Below, in pieces: positions 39,034 through 47,224 of a DNA stretch of 64,000 nucleotides; positions within the stretch are counted from its first letter, which is position 1; every line of letters starts with the position of its first letter. A program made the translations under genes and the position numbers. Location of the stretch: NCBI GenBank assembly GCA_014193315.1, contig BJHS01000006.1, positions 1 through 64,000 on the forward strand, read 5' to 3'. Below the pieces are notes generated by a model. That model was not told the DNA's origin. It made no database searches and was given only the letters and a program-made list of their open reading frames with translations. This DNA comes from Verrucomicrobiota bacterium (GTDB taxonomy: Bacteria > Verrucomicrobiota > Verrucomicrobiia > Opitutales > UBA953).

Positions 39034-39828
39034 TCAGAAGCCGAAAAACTCGCGGGCGTTGCGGGTCGCGACCTCCGCCACCTCGTCCGGCGGCAGGCCG
39101 AGGAGCGCAGCGGCCTGGGTGCAGATTTCCGGCAGGTAGACCGGCGTGTTCTCCTTCCCCCGCACGGACTGCGGGGCGAGGTAAGGGGCATCGGTCTCCA
39201 GCATCAGGCGGGCCAACCCCTGCGCCTTGAGGGCTTGGCGGATTTCCTCGGACTTCGCGTAAGTGATGATGCCGGTAAAGGAAGCGCGGCCACCACGCTG
39301 ATTGACCTGACGGACCTGCTCCGGGCCTTCGACAAAGCAGTGAAACACGACCTTGCGCCAATCCACGCCGCTGGCGTCGATCAACCGAAGGCAATCATCG
39401 AACGCATGGCGTGAATGGATGACGACCGGACACGCAAACTGGTAGGCCAGCGCGAGCTGACGACGAAAGGCCGCCTGTTGCCAACCCTTGATCCGCTCGG
39501 CCTCGGCGACCTCGGACGGTAGCCGGAAATAGTCCAACCCGATCTCGCCGAGGGCCGCCGGGGGGGTGTGATCAGCGAAGTAAGGTGAGATCGCCGCGAC
39601 GGTCTCCTCCCAGCCTTCCTCAACGTGGCAAGGGTGGAGCCCGACGGTATGCCGAAAGAAATCGGGCTGCTGGGCCGCGAGCGCCCGGTAGTCGGACCAA
39701 TCCTTGAGGTCGGTCCCGATGGCCACGACCCCTTCGACGCCGGCGGACCGGCATTCCGCCACCCAGGCGGCGAGGCGACCGGCCTTCAGGGCGTACTCAG
39801 GGTGACAGTGGGAATCCAACAGGCGCAC
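39034..39828 (-). CDS. TatD family metal-dependent hydrolase
   Basis: TIM-barrel hydrolase of 264 aa. Metal ligands are visible in order: LLDSHCHPE (HxH), ALGEIGLDYF (Glu), PVVIHSRHAF (His), VVFHCFVEG (His) and LMLETDAPYL (Asp). TatD proteins are 3'-5' DNA/RNA exonucleases or related hydrolases. Two GTG codons can start the gene, at 39828 and 39888; the nearer one gives the standard family N-terminus, while the longer form adds 20 residues. It is divergent from the EVE gene. Confidence 0.92.
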   Translation of the reverse strand: MRLLDSHCHPEYALKAGRLAAWVAECRSAGVEGVVAIGTDLKDWSDYRALAAQQPDFFRHTVGLHPCHVEEGWEETVAAISPYFADHTPPAALGEIGLDYFRLPSEVAEAERIKGWQQAAFRRQLALAYQFACPVVIHSRHAFDDCLRLIDASGVDWRKVVFHCFVEGPEQVRQVNQRGGRASFTGIITYAKSEEIRQALKAQGLARLMLETDAPYLAPQSVRGKENTPVYLPEICTQAAALLGLPPDEVAEVATRNAREFFGF

Positions 39829-39911
39829 GGGGTGATTAGGGGCCGCCCAGCAGAAAGGGCAAGACCGCAGCCCCGTCTTGAAAAGCACGCCCCACCCGCC
39901 ACGGTGAACGG

Positions 39912-40370
39912 ATGCACCATTGGCTGATGAAGTCCGAACCCGACGAGTTTTCCTTCCAGGAACTCGAGCGCAAGGGCAAGGAACCCTGGACCGGCGTGCG
40001 CAATTACCAGGCGCGCAATTTCCTCCGGTCGGCGAAGGTCGGGGGCCTCGTGCTCTTCTACCACTCCAACTGCGCCGCGCCGGGCATCGTCGGGGTCGCC
40101 CGGATCACCCGTGAAGCCTTCGACGACCCCACGCAATTCGACCCGCGCTCCGATTACTACGACGCGAAGTCGACCCGGGAGTCACCCCGCTGGAGTTGCG
40201 TGGAAGTCTCCTACCATCAAAGCTTCCGTCGGCTCGTGAGCCTGCCCGACCTGCGCGATTGCGCCGCCCTGAAAAACCTGCTCATCCTGCGGCCAGGCAA
40301 CCGACTCTCGGTGACCCCGGTCGTGCCGGCCGAGTTCCGGGCGATCGTCGCGCTCGGCGGCGGGCGTTGA
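39912..40370 (+). CDS. EVE domain protein
   Basis: Small protein of 152 aa made up of a single EVE domain of the PUA-like superfamily (HHWLMKSEPDEFSF, then WTGVRNYQARNFLR and VGGLVLFYHSN). EVE domains bind modified bases in DNA or RNA; in bacteria they are linked to modification sensing and sometimes to restriction systems, but no such genes are near. Its stop is one base from the stop of the convergent membrane protein gene. Confidence 0.92.
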   Translation: MHHWLMKSEPDEFSFQELERKGKEPWTGVRNYQARNFLRSAKVGGLVLFYHSNCAAPGIVGVARITREAFDDPTQFDPRSDYYDAKSTRESPRWSCVEVSYHQSFRRLVSLPDLRDCAALKNLLILRPGNRLSVTPVVPAEFRAIVALGGGR

Positions 40371-40371
40371 C

Positions 40372-40854
40372 TCAGTGGTGCGAGCGAGTTGGGGGTTCGT
40401 GCATCCGCGGCGACCGCTCGATGAGCCACCAGACCGCGGCGGCCAAGGCGCCTCCGGCGAGGTAGCGCATCAGCATCAACGGTAATTCGGCGGAGGTTTC
40501 CGCCCAGCCATACTTCGTCCACTCCGTCGTGAACTCCATGAGCAAAAACAAGACGCTCCACTTGATGAAGGCCTGTCGCAGGCTACGGATCCGCTGATCC
40601 ACCCGCAGGAAGAACAAGCAGGTGCCGTAAAGGGGCAGCAGGATGAGCCAACCATCGGTGAGGAAGGTATGGCCAAGCCGGCGGAGGGCCTCCTGCAACG
40701 TCGAGGCAAAGGGCGGTTCATACCCAAGGTTCACCGCGCGTTGCTGTTCCTCGATGACGCGACTGGCGGTGTTACGCAGGATAAAGCTGGCCCCGATGAC
40801 GAAGGCCACAAGTTGAATCCTCAGGAAAAGATACAATCGTTTCTTGAGCAGCAC
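40372..40854 (-). CDS. Hypothetical membrane protein
   Basis: No family recognised. The 160-aa product begins at GTG and has about four hydrophobic segments: residues 10-26, 68-86, 95-110 and 125-146. A polar stretch with IEEQQRAVNLGYEPP lies between the first two, and the C-terminus is Arg/His-rich. The pattern suggests an inner-membrane protein. It is transcribed away from the MFS gene region behind it on the same strand, with a gap of 41 bases, so it could be the last gene of that arm. Confidence 0.6.
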   Translation of the reverse strand: MLLKKRLYLFLRIQLVAFVIGASFILRNTASRVIEEQQRAVNLGYEPPFASTLQEALRRLGHTFLTDGWLILLPLYGTCLFFLRVDQRIRSLRQAFIKWSVLFLLMEFTTEWTKYGWAETSAELPLMLMRYLAGGALAAAVWWLIERSPRMHEPPTRSHH

Positions 40855-40895
40855 CCCGACCAGTTTACGTAAAGACGATAGGTTTCAACGCCTAA

Positions 40896-42176
40896 TCACG
40901 ACGCGGGGGGCCGCGCCGGCAGGTCCTCAGGCGCCTGCGGAAGCCAGCAAGCCAGGACCGCGGCCGGCAGGAACAGGACCGCGGCGTAGAGCAACACCGC
41001 GCTGAAATCCTGGGGTTTGGCGAAGAAGCCGAAGAAGACCGTGCCTGCGGCGGCGAAGACGCGCCCGATGTTGTAGCTGAAACCCGCGCCGGTCGTGCGC
41101 AGCATGGTCGGGAATAGCGGCGGCAAGGCCATGGTGAAGAGACCGAAGACGCCCTGACAGAAACCCACGGCGGCGTAGAGGGCGTAGGTCACACCGAGAC
41201 TCCAAGGGCAGATGAACGTCGCCGCCATTAGGATGAAGTACGCGCCGAAGAACGCGGCCAACGCACGGCGATAACCGAAGCGCTGCGCCGCCCAACCTGA
41301 GGCGAAGTTCCCGACCACCGAGGCGGCGATGACGCAGAACAGCGCGGTCGAGACGACCTTGGCCTTGTCCAGCGAGGCGGCCACGACTTCCGGATGGTTC
41401 CGGATGAAGGCCTGCTGCCAGAACATGAAGCACCAATGGCCGGTGAGCGAGATCGCGCAGAGCACGGACGCGATCAGGGTCGTCCGCCGGATATCGCGGC
41501 CGAACAGCCCCGTCATCGAGGGAGCCTCGCGTTTGCCTTTCTCCGCGGACCATTCGGCGGTCTCGGGGACTTCCTTGCGTATCCACAAGGTCACGAACGC
41601 CGGCAGCACGCCGATGAGGAAGACCCAGCGCGGCTGGTAGCCCGGGACTTGCTGCAGGAGGAAGACCGCGCCGATCGCGGCGAGGATTCCGAAGTTGACG
41701 GCGCACTGCAGCACGGCGGCGATCCAGGGACGCCACTTCTTCGGCCAGGTCTCGGACAGCAGCGAGGCGCCCACGGCCCATTCGCCGCCGATGCCGAGCG
41801 CGGCGAGGAAGCGGAAGACCATCAGCTGCCACCAGTTCTGCGCGAAGAACGAAAGCCCGGTGAAGAGCGCGTAGGTGAGGATCGTGAGGACGAGCGTACG
41901 GCTCCGCCCCAGCCGGTCGCCGATGATGCCGAAGAACGCCCCGCCCAAGGCCCAGCCGAGCAGGAACGCCGCCTGGATGATCGAACCGTAGCGGGCCACG
42001 TCCGGGTGCGCCTCGCGGGTCATCAGGAGCTCGGCCACGAAGACCGTGGCGACGAGCGTATAGAGGTGCAGGTCGAGGCCGTCGAAGAACCAACCGAGCC
42101 AGGCGGCGAAGCCGGACTTCTTCTGGTGCGAGGAAAGCTCGCTTAACCGAGTGGCTTCGGCGGGGGTGTCGCTCAT
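40896..42176 (-). CDS. MFS transporter, organic acid/sugar acid type
   Basis: Twelve-segment transporter of 426 aa. The first segment holds FFDGLDLHLYTL with the acidic residue typical of aromatic acid/sialic acid and sugar-acid porters. The loop 2-3 motif is GIIGDRLGRSRTLV, and the loop 8-9 copy is ASGWAAQRFGYRRAL. ALGIGGEWAVGASLLSETWP near residue 145 is characteristic of the SHS/AAHS group. It closes the minus arm of a catabolic cluster with ThuA and enolase-superfamily genes, so a carbohydrate acid is the likely cargo, by inference. Weakly similar to the second MFS gene at 44642-45976. Confidence 0.9.
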   Translation of the reverse strand: MSDTPAEATRLSELSSHQKKSGFAAWLGWFFDGLDLHLYTLVATVFVAELLMTREAHPDVARYGSIIQAAFLLGWALGGAFFGIIGDRLGRSRTLVLTILTYALFTGLSFFAQNWWQLMVFRFLAALGIGGEWAVGASLLSETWPKKWRPWIAAVLQCAVNFGILAAIGAVFLLQQVPGYQPRWVFLIGVLPAFVTLWIRKEVPETAEWSAEKGKREAPSMTGLFGRDIRRTTLIASVLCAISLTGHWCFMFWQQAFIRNHPEVVAASLDKAKVVSTALFCVIAASVVGNFASGWAAQRFGYRRALAAFFGAYFILMAATFICPWSLGVTYALYAAVGFCQGVFGLFTMALPPLFPTMLRTTGAGFSYNIGRVFAAAGTVFFGFFAKPQDFSAVLLYAAVLFLPAAVLACWLPQAPEDLPARPPAS

Positions 42177-42242
42177 GGGGTGACAGTTGAAACCGCCCCC
42201 AAATTAGCAAGGCGGGCTTTGCGGCCCGCCCGGCGGGCGGAC

Positions 42243-43178
42243 CTACTTCTTGGCTTCGGCCTTCTTCGGGGCGGCCTTGGCGGGCGCCGAGGCGGTGTAC
42301 GGCTGATTGGTCATGGCGCCAGGGGCGACCTTGAGCAGGTTGGCCGACATGTCCGGCGCCTGGGCATCGCCATTGGCCCACTTCAGGCCGCCGATCAGGA
42401 TCTGACGAAAGGTCTCGTTGGTCCAGACATCCTCGCGATGGCCCATCGCGGTGTAGAAGACGCGCCCCTTGCCTTCGAACTTCGCCCAGCAATTGGGGTA
42501 CGCCGGGCGCTTGTAGTCATCGCCCTCGAGCGCGGGATCGTTGAAGGTGGTCAGGACGTGGATCTCCGGACGGAAGTCCTTCAGCGTGTACCACTCCTCG
42601 ACAAACGAGAACGTTTCGCCGACCTTCCCGAAGCCCGGGAACGTAGGGTCGATGACCTTGTTCACGCCGGCCTGCTGCTTGCCGTGGCGGATGAACTCAG
42701 CGCCCAGGAAGCAGACGTAGGCGTCGGCCTTGTCGCCATGGTTCTTGAAACGCTCGGGGCCCTTCTGGGACTCGTTGTCGGTATGGAAGGTGTCCGCCGC
42801 GGCATGCGTCCCGACGTAGCCCTTGCCGGACTTCACGAAATCAAACAGCGCCTGCTTGCCGGCGAGAGACATCGGCGGGTTCTTGTCGGATCCCTCGGAG
42901 CAGAGGTCGCCCGTGGTGTAGAACATCACGGTGTCAAACTGGGCGAGGTACTCCGGCGAGAACTTCGAGCCATCCTTGGAGAACGTGAAGGTCCAGTTTT
43001 GCGCCTTACCGAGTTCGAACAGCTGCTTCTCGGCGAAGCTGGGCATACCCTTCTTATAGGAAATCACCTCGTGCTCATAGCCAGAGGACTTGGTGAAGAA
43101 CAGGATCTTACGCGGCGAGGCCTCGGCGGCGAAGGCAGGGACGGCCGAGGCGGCCAGAAGGAGCAATCGGGTGATCAT
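42243..43178 (-). CDS. ThuA-like domain protein, secreted
   Basis: Exported protein of 311 aa with the glutamine-amidotransferase-like ThuA fold. A signal peptide (LLLLAASAVPAFAAE) precedes KILFFTKSSGYEHEVI. Core motifs are FVKSGKGYVGTHAAADTFHT near residue 115 and VFYTAMGHREDVWTN near residue 245. The tail is Ala/Lys/Pro-rich. ThuA proteins are linked to trehalose and other sugar use; in Planctomycetes and Verrucomicrobia such secreted forms accompany sugar oxidation genes. It sits between the enolase-superfamily gene and the first MFS gene on one strand. Confidence 0.92.
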   Translation of the reverse strand: MITRLLLLAASAVPAFAAEASPRKILFFTKSSGYEHEVISYKKGMPSFAEKQLFELGKAQNWTFTFSKDGSKFSPEYLAQFDTVMFYTTGDLCSEGSDKNPPMSLAGKQALFDFVKSGKGYVGTHAAADTFHTDNESQKGPERFKNHGDKADAYVCFLGAEFIRHGKQQAGVNKVIDPTFPGFGKVGETFSFVEEWYTLKDFRPEIHVLTTFNDPALEGDDYKRPAYPNCWAKFEGKGRVFYTAMGHREDVWTNETFRQILIGGLKWANGDAQAPDMSANLLKVAPGAMTNQPYTASAPAKAAPKKAEAKK

Positions 43179-43230
43179 GGGGAAGCCTTAGGGATGGGGC
43201 GAGGAGCCGAGGCGGGCAAGCCGGATTGGC

Positions 43231-44640
43231 TCAGCCCGGGGCCACCGCCCGCAGAAGAGGCAAAGGACGGTCGATTTCCGCCAGACGATAGCCGAAACCC
43301 GGCCCGCGCAGGCTGGCGCAGCCGACTCGCCCATGGCGGCGGCGATAGGCGTCGGGATGGACCATGGCCTCAGGGGCAGAGGCGGCCGGGTAGAACTGCA
43401 TCCCATTGGTCTCCACGCCGGCGATGGTCGGGGTGTGCGCGGCGAGCAGGAGGTGCGTCAACTGCGCGAGCATCGGGTTGGTGAGGTCCTGCACCATCAG
43501 CTGCATGCCGTGCGCCCGGGCCCAGCACAGACTGAGCAATGCTCCCGTCTGCGTCTTGCAGGTCTTCAAAGCCACGCCCGTCCAGCCCAGTTCGCGGCCC
43601 AGCCGCACGAGGCGCCAGTCATGCGCACTTTCGTCAAGGAACAGCGGGCAACGATCGCTGACGGAATGGACGTCGATACGATGCGCTTCGAGTTCGTAGG
43701 GGAAAGGCTGCTCAACATAACTCAGGCGGGACCAAAGTTCCGGGAGCGCGGCCTTCACCCGATCCAGGACCGCGTTCACGTAGGCCGGATCCGTCACGGT
43801 GCAATTGAAGTCAGCGGTGAAAAGCTCGACGCCGCGCGGCAAGCCGACCGCGGCTACCGCCTGGAGCCGGTCGAAATCCCAAGCCGCGTCATTGCCGCGG
43901 AGCTTCACCTTCAGCGCTTTGAGGCCGTCGCGTTCGACCCATTCGTCCAGGGAGGTCGGGTGACCGTCCGTCAACCGCGCGGCGCCGGCCTCGGCCACCG
44001 TCAGGAAATCGAGGCCACCCACAAGGTGCCAGGCCAGGAGGTTGGTCTCAACGGGCTGGCGGAAGAAATCAGCCGGGTACTTGCCCCGGAAGGAAGCCGC
44101 CGGGGCATCCGCGGCGGGAGTCAGGTAGGCTGATAAGTCATGGTTCATCCACGGCCGCTCATAGGTCAGGTACGTCGGTACCTCGTTGGCCACGCCATAG
44201 GCGTCGTGCAAGGCGAGATCGAAGGCCGAGGCGCAGACCAGCGCGGCGAGTTTCGGGATACGGACGCCGGGCGGCAGCGACTCATTGAACGCGGCGAGCA
44301 GGCGAGGCAAGACGGCCTCCAGGAAGTCGTGCCCGATCTCCATGGCATGCCCCTGCGCCGGAAACTGCGCGTAGGCCTCGGTCAGGAGGTCGCAGAAATC
44401 CTGCAGGGCCCGGAGGCGCACCGCGTAGGATAACGACGAAGGCCAGACCCACTGGACGCTCAACGGGGTCTCGCCCCACCCTTCCCCACGCTGGCCATCG
44501 GCGCGTGCGACGGTCAGCCGCACCCGCGCACAGACGACCTCGGTCAGCGTGTCATGCCCGAACTTCAGGGGCACGCGCGTGCTTACCGGCAAGGCGTACC
44601 AGCTGACCGCGCGAATCTGGACGTCGTGAGCGTTAGCCAT
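43231..44640 (-). CDS. Enolase-superfamily enzyme (mandelate racemase/muconate lactonizing type)
   Basis: Protein of 469 aa, longer than the usual 360-420. The C-terminal barrel shows KALKVKLRG (KxK on strand 2), the metal ligands in FTADFNC, YVEQPFPYE and LFLDESAHD, and a Lys pair in VALKTCKTQTGA on strand 6. This arrangement is that of the muconate lactonizing enzyme subgroup rather than acid-sugar dehydratases of the mandelate racemase subgroup. The chemistry (epimerase, cycloisomerase or dehydratase) cannot be told from sequence. It begins one base after the MFS gene stop, so the two are surely co-transcribed and the transporter probably imports its substrate. Confidence 0.88.
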   Translation of the reverse strand: MANAHDVQIRAVSWYALPVSTRVPLKFGHDTLTEVVCARVRLTVARADGQRGEGWGETPLSVQWVWPSSLSYAVRLRALQDFCDLLTEAYAQFPAQGHAMEIGHDFLEAVLPRLLAAFNESLPPGVRIPKLAALVCASAFDLALHDAYGVANEVPTYLTYERPWMNHDLSAYLTPAADAPAASFRGKYPADFFRQPVETNLLAWHLVGGLDFLTVAEAGAARLTDGHPTSLDEWVERDGLKALKVKLRGNDAAWDFDRLQAVAAVGLPRGVELFTADFNCTVTDPAYVNAVLDRVKAALPELWSRLSYVEQPFPYELEAHRIDVHSVSDRCPLFLDESAHDWRLVRLGRELGWTGVALKTCKTQTGALLSLCWARAHGMQLMVQDLTNPMLAQLTHLLLAAHTPTIAGVETNGMQFYPAASAPEAMVHPDAYRRRHGRVGCASLRGPGFGYRLAEIDRPLPLLRAVAPG

Positions 44641-44641
44641 C

Positions 44642-45976
44642 TCAATCCGGCAGGGCCTGCCCGCTGGTCTCCTTTCCGAATTGTCCGACGACCAGTCCGG
44701 CGACGTAGATTAAGGTGATCGCGGCAGCGGCCTGTTGGTAACCACCGTGCTCTTTGACCAGCTTACCACTGAGCAGGACAAAGGGCACGGCGACCAAGCG
44801 TCCCGTGTTGTAGCAGATGCCCTGCCCGGTCGCGCGAACGTGGGTCGGGAAAAGCTCCGGCAGGTAAAGCGGGAAGAAACCGAAAAAGGCCGTCGCGGCC
44901 AAGCCCAAGGTGAAAACCTTGATTGCCATGAGCCATGGAAAAATCCCCAAGAGCATCGGCCCCGACCAATCAGCCGGCGTCCGGTAGAGCCAGGCCGACG
45001 CGATGACCGCGCACAAACAAAGCAGCTGGTAACCGCGGCGCCGGGGAAAACGCGCCAGGAACAACGGGGCGATCACCGTGCTCACGCAGGCGCCAACGGA
45101 GATGAGGACCATCGCCAGGGCCTTGGCCCGGGGGTTATCGGGTCCGGCCAGGTCGCCGACCCAGAGCGGGACCCATTGGACCGCCCCCCAGGTACCGACA
45201 AAGACAATCGCAGCCATCAAGATGCCGACGATGGTCGACCGGCGCAGCTCCGCCCCGAAGACTTCACCGATCTTGGAACGGACGGGCGCTAGCGAGGCGG
45301 CCTGCTTGGCCACGGAGCGTTCCCACTTCTCGGACTCCGGAACGAAAAGCCGAATCAGCAACGTCAGGATGGCCGGAGAGGCACCAATCAGGAAGTGCGT
45401 GCGCCAGGAACCCGCGTCGGCGGGATAGGCCATGGCCATGCACCCGACGAGGACCATCCCGAGATTGGCGGCCATCCCGATCGCGGCCGCCATCTTCGAC
45501 CGATGTCGTTCCGGCCAAGCTTCCATGACGAGGGCGACCCCGAGGGCCCACTCCCCCCCCATGCCGAGCGCCGAGAAAAAGCGTGCCCCCGCGAGATGAA
45601 GCGGGTCGGTCGCGAAATAACAGACGCCGCTGAAAATCGAGTAGAACAAGATGCTGAACGACATCGCCTTCACGCGGCCCACCCGGTCCCCCAACCAACC
45701 GAAAGCGGCCCCACCGAGGGCGGCCCCGACCAGGAAAGCACAGGTAATAGTTGCCATCCAATCGCCCACCCACCCTGTAATCGCCGCCGCACCCTCCGCC
45801 GCGATCGCGGCGGGCACCATGCTCTTCAAAGCGGGACCGGCAAGCGTCGGGAAGAGCGCCTGCTCGTAACCGTCCATCATCCAGCCCAGGAAGCCGGCGA
45901 GCAGGGTCATTTGCATGCCGCGATTGATGGCCTGCGAGCGGGTGTCGGCGAGGGGGTCGGCACTCATGGGGTGCAT
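44642..45976 (-). CDS. MFS transporter, organic acid/sugar acid type
   Basis: Transporter of 444 aa, related to the gene at 40896. TM1 contains GFLGWMMDGYEQALFPTL. The loop 2-3 signature is GWLGDRVGRVKAMS, and ALGMGGEWALGVALVMEAWPE is the SHS/AAHS-type motif. A long extracellular loop follows TM1. Start ATG 45976 has an alternative three codons on. It leads the minus arm MFS-enolase-ThuA-MFS, divergent from the DapA-like gene 112 bases away, where shared promoters are expected. Confidence 0.9.
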   Translation of the reverse strand: MHPMSADPLADTRSQAINRGMQMTLLAGFLGWMMDGYEQALFPTLAGPALKSMVPAAIAAEGAAAITGWVGDWMATITCAFLVGAALGGAAFGWLGDRVGRVKAMSFSILFYSIFSGVCYFATDPLHLAGARFFSALGMGGEWALGVALVMEAWPERHRSKMAAAIGMAANLGMVLVGCMAMAYPADAGSWRTHFLIGASPAILTLLIRLFVPESEKWERSVAKQAASLAPVRSKIGEVFGAELRRSTIVGILMAAIVFVGTWGAVQWVPLWVGDLAGPDNPRAKALAMVLISVGACVSTVIAPLFLARFPRRRGYQLLCLCAVIASAWLYRTPADWSGPMLLGIFPWLMAIKVFTLGLAATAFFGFFPLYLPELFPTHVRATGQGICYNTGRLVAVPFVLLSGKLVKEHGGYQQAAAAITLIYVAGLVVGQFGKETSGQALPD

Positions 45977-46088
45977 TCATAACTGGGGATATTCCGTGGC
46001 GTCTTCAAGGGGCGATTGCGGGGGCCCGCTTGGAAACTAAGGTTTTCATTCGCGCCCGAATGCCACTAACTTGGCCGCTCGTCCCTGC

Positions 46089-47210
46089 ATGAAGCCGCTC
46101 ATCTCCCACCCCGAGGACCTCACCCCTACCACGCCTTGGTCCGCGACGAAGTGGGCTTGGACGGCCGAGGAAGCGCTCGTCGACCACCGCTCGAAGGCTC
46201 GTCTCTGCGCCGCCGCCCTCCTGCCCTTTAAGGACAAGCAACCTGACTGGGATGGCTTCGCCGCCGCCCTCCGCTGGCAATACGCCGCCGCCGAACACTA
46301 CGGCGTAGAACTGGTCCCCGTACTCAACGCTGATACCGGGTATATCTTCGACCTCGATGATACGATGTACGCCGAAGTGCTGCGCCGCTTCCGCGCGGGG
46401 TTCCCAGGTCGCAAGTTTATCGCGGGGGTCACCGCCCGCGGCGCCGGGCAAGATACCGACTTCAAAGCGGAACGTTACCGCGCCCTCATTGATGTCGTCC
46501 AAGCACACGAGAACTGCGAGGTCATGATCATGACCTCCCAAGGGCTTAACTCCTTGGACCCGGAACGCCGGCGCGATGGTTACTACCAAATCGCCGAGTG
46601 GCTCATCCGCCCCGGCATTGTGCACGCGCTCGAGCCTTCGTTCGTCCCTTGGGCAACGCCCTACGAACCTTGGCTCCTCCATCAGCTGGCCATTCACCCG
46701 AAGTTTGTCGGGGGCAAGATTAGCACGCTCGATGAACCGCACTTCCTCTACTGGGCGGCGATGTGCAAAGACCTCAAACTGGATTTCTCCCCGCATAGCG
46801 GCGACGACTACGGCATCGCCACCGCCATCAAGACCGGCCTGCCCTTACTGATCGGGGCGTCGAGCAGCGCGGCCCCGTTAATCTGCGCGGCGAAGGACAT
46901 GTGGCTCGAGGACGGTGTGCCCGGCAAAAAGTTCCCGACCGGTACCGGTCGCTTCGACACGCGCGTCTACAAGGTCTTCGAATGCTTCCAATCGCTGGAG
47001 GACCAAGTCTTCCGTCTGAATGGGCAGCACAGTGCGGCCGCCTATAAGCACAGCACCGCCCATCTCCTCCACGAGCTCGGCATCCTCGCCGCCCCCGAAG
47101 CCCACCCGGCTTGCCCCGATCTGCGCGGGCCGGACGAGGGCGCGCGCATGCGCGAGGCGTTACTCCGCCCCCGCCGTGTGGCTAAGCGTCTGGATATCCC
47201 TGGTCTCTAA
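46089..47210 (+). CDS. DapA-like (dihydrodipicolinate synthase family) aldolase/lyase
   Basis: TIM-barrel protein of 373 aa, longer than DapA itself. The Schiff-base lysine is in FVGGKISTLDEPHF near residue 217, and the catalytic Tyr is most likely one of those in RDGYYQIAEW. The opening AALLPFKDKQPDWDG aligns with the family start. Such members outside lysine synthesis cleave or make keto-acids or sugar acids. It is directly followed, after 14 bases, by an Old Yellow Enzyme gene. With the transporters and the enolase-superfamily enzyme opposite, a carbon-acid breakdown route is implied. The upstream in-frame codon at 46071 is less likely the start. Confidence 0.85.
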   Translation: MKPLISHPEDLTPTTPWSATKWAWTAEEALVDHRSKARLCAAALLPFKDKQPDWDGFAAALRWQYAAAEHYGVELVPVLNADTGYIFDLDDTMYAEVLRRFRAGFPGRKFIAGVTARGAGQDTDFKAERYRALIDVVQAHENCEVMIMTSQGLNSLDPERRRDGYYQIAEWLIRPGIVHALEPSFVPWATPYEPWLLHQLAIHPKFVGGKISTLDEPHFLYWAAMCKDLKLDFSPHSGDDYGIATAIKTGLPLLIGASSSAAPLICAAKDMWLEDGVPGKKFPTGTGRFDTRVYKVFECFQSLEDQVFRLNGQHSAAAYKHSTAHLLHELGILAAPEAHPACPDLRGPDEGARMREALLRPRRVAKRLDIPGL

Positions 47211-47224
47211 ACCGCGCCCTTTCG

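Noticed and set aside
42211-42230. GC-rich hairpin after the ThuA gene as a terminator
   Set aside because: The stem is good (GGCGGGC/GCCCGCC) but only two T residues follow, so it may equally be an ordinary GC-rich repeat.
40896-45976. The two MFS genes as a recent tandem duplication
   Set aside because: They share family motifs but differ throughout and are separated by two other genes; divergence is old.
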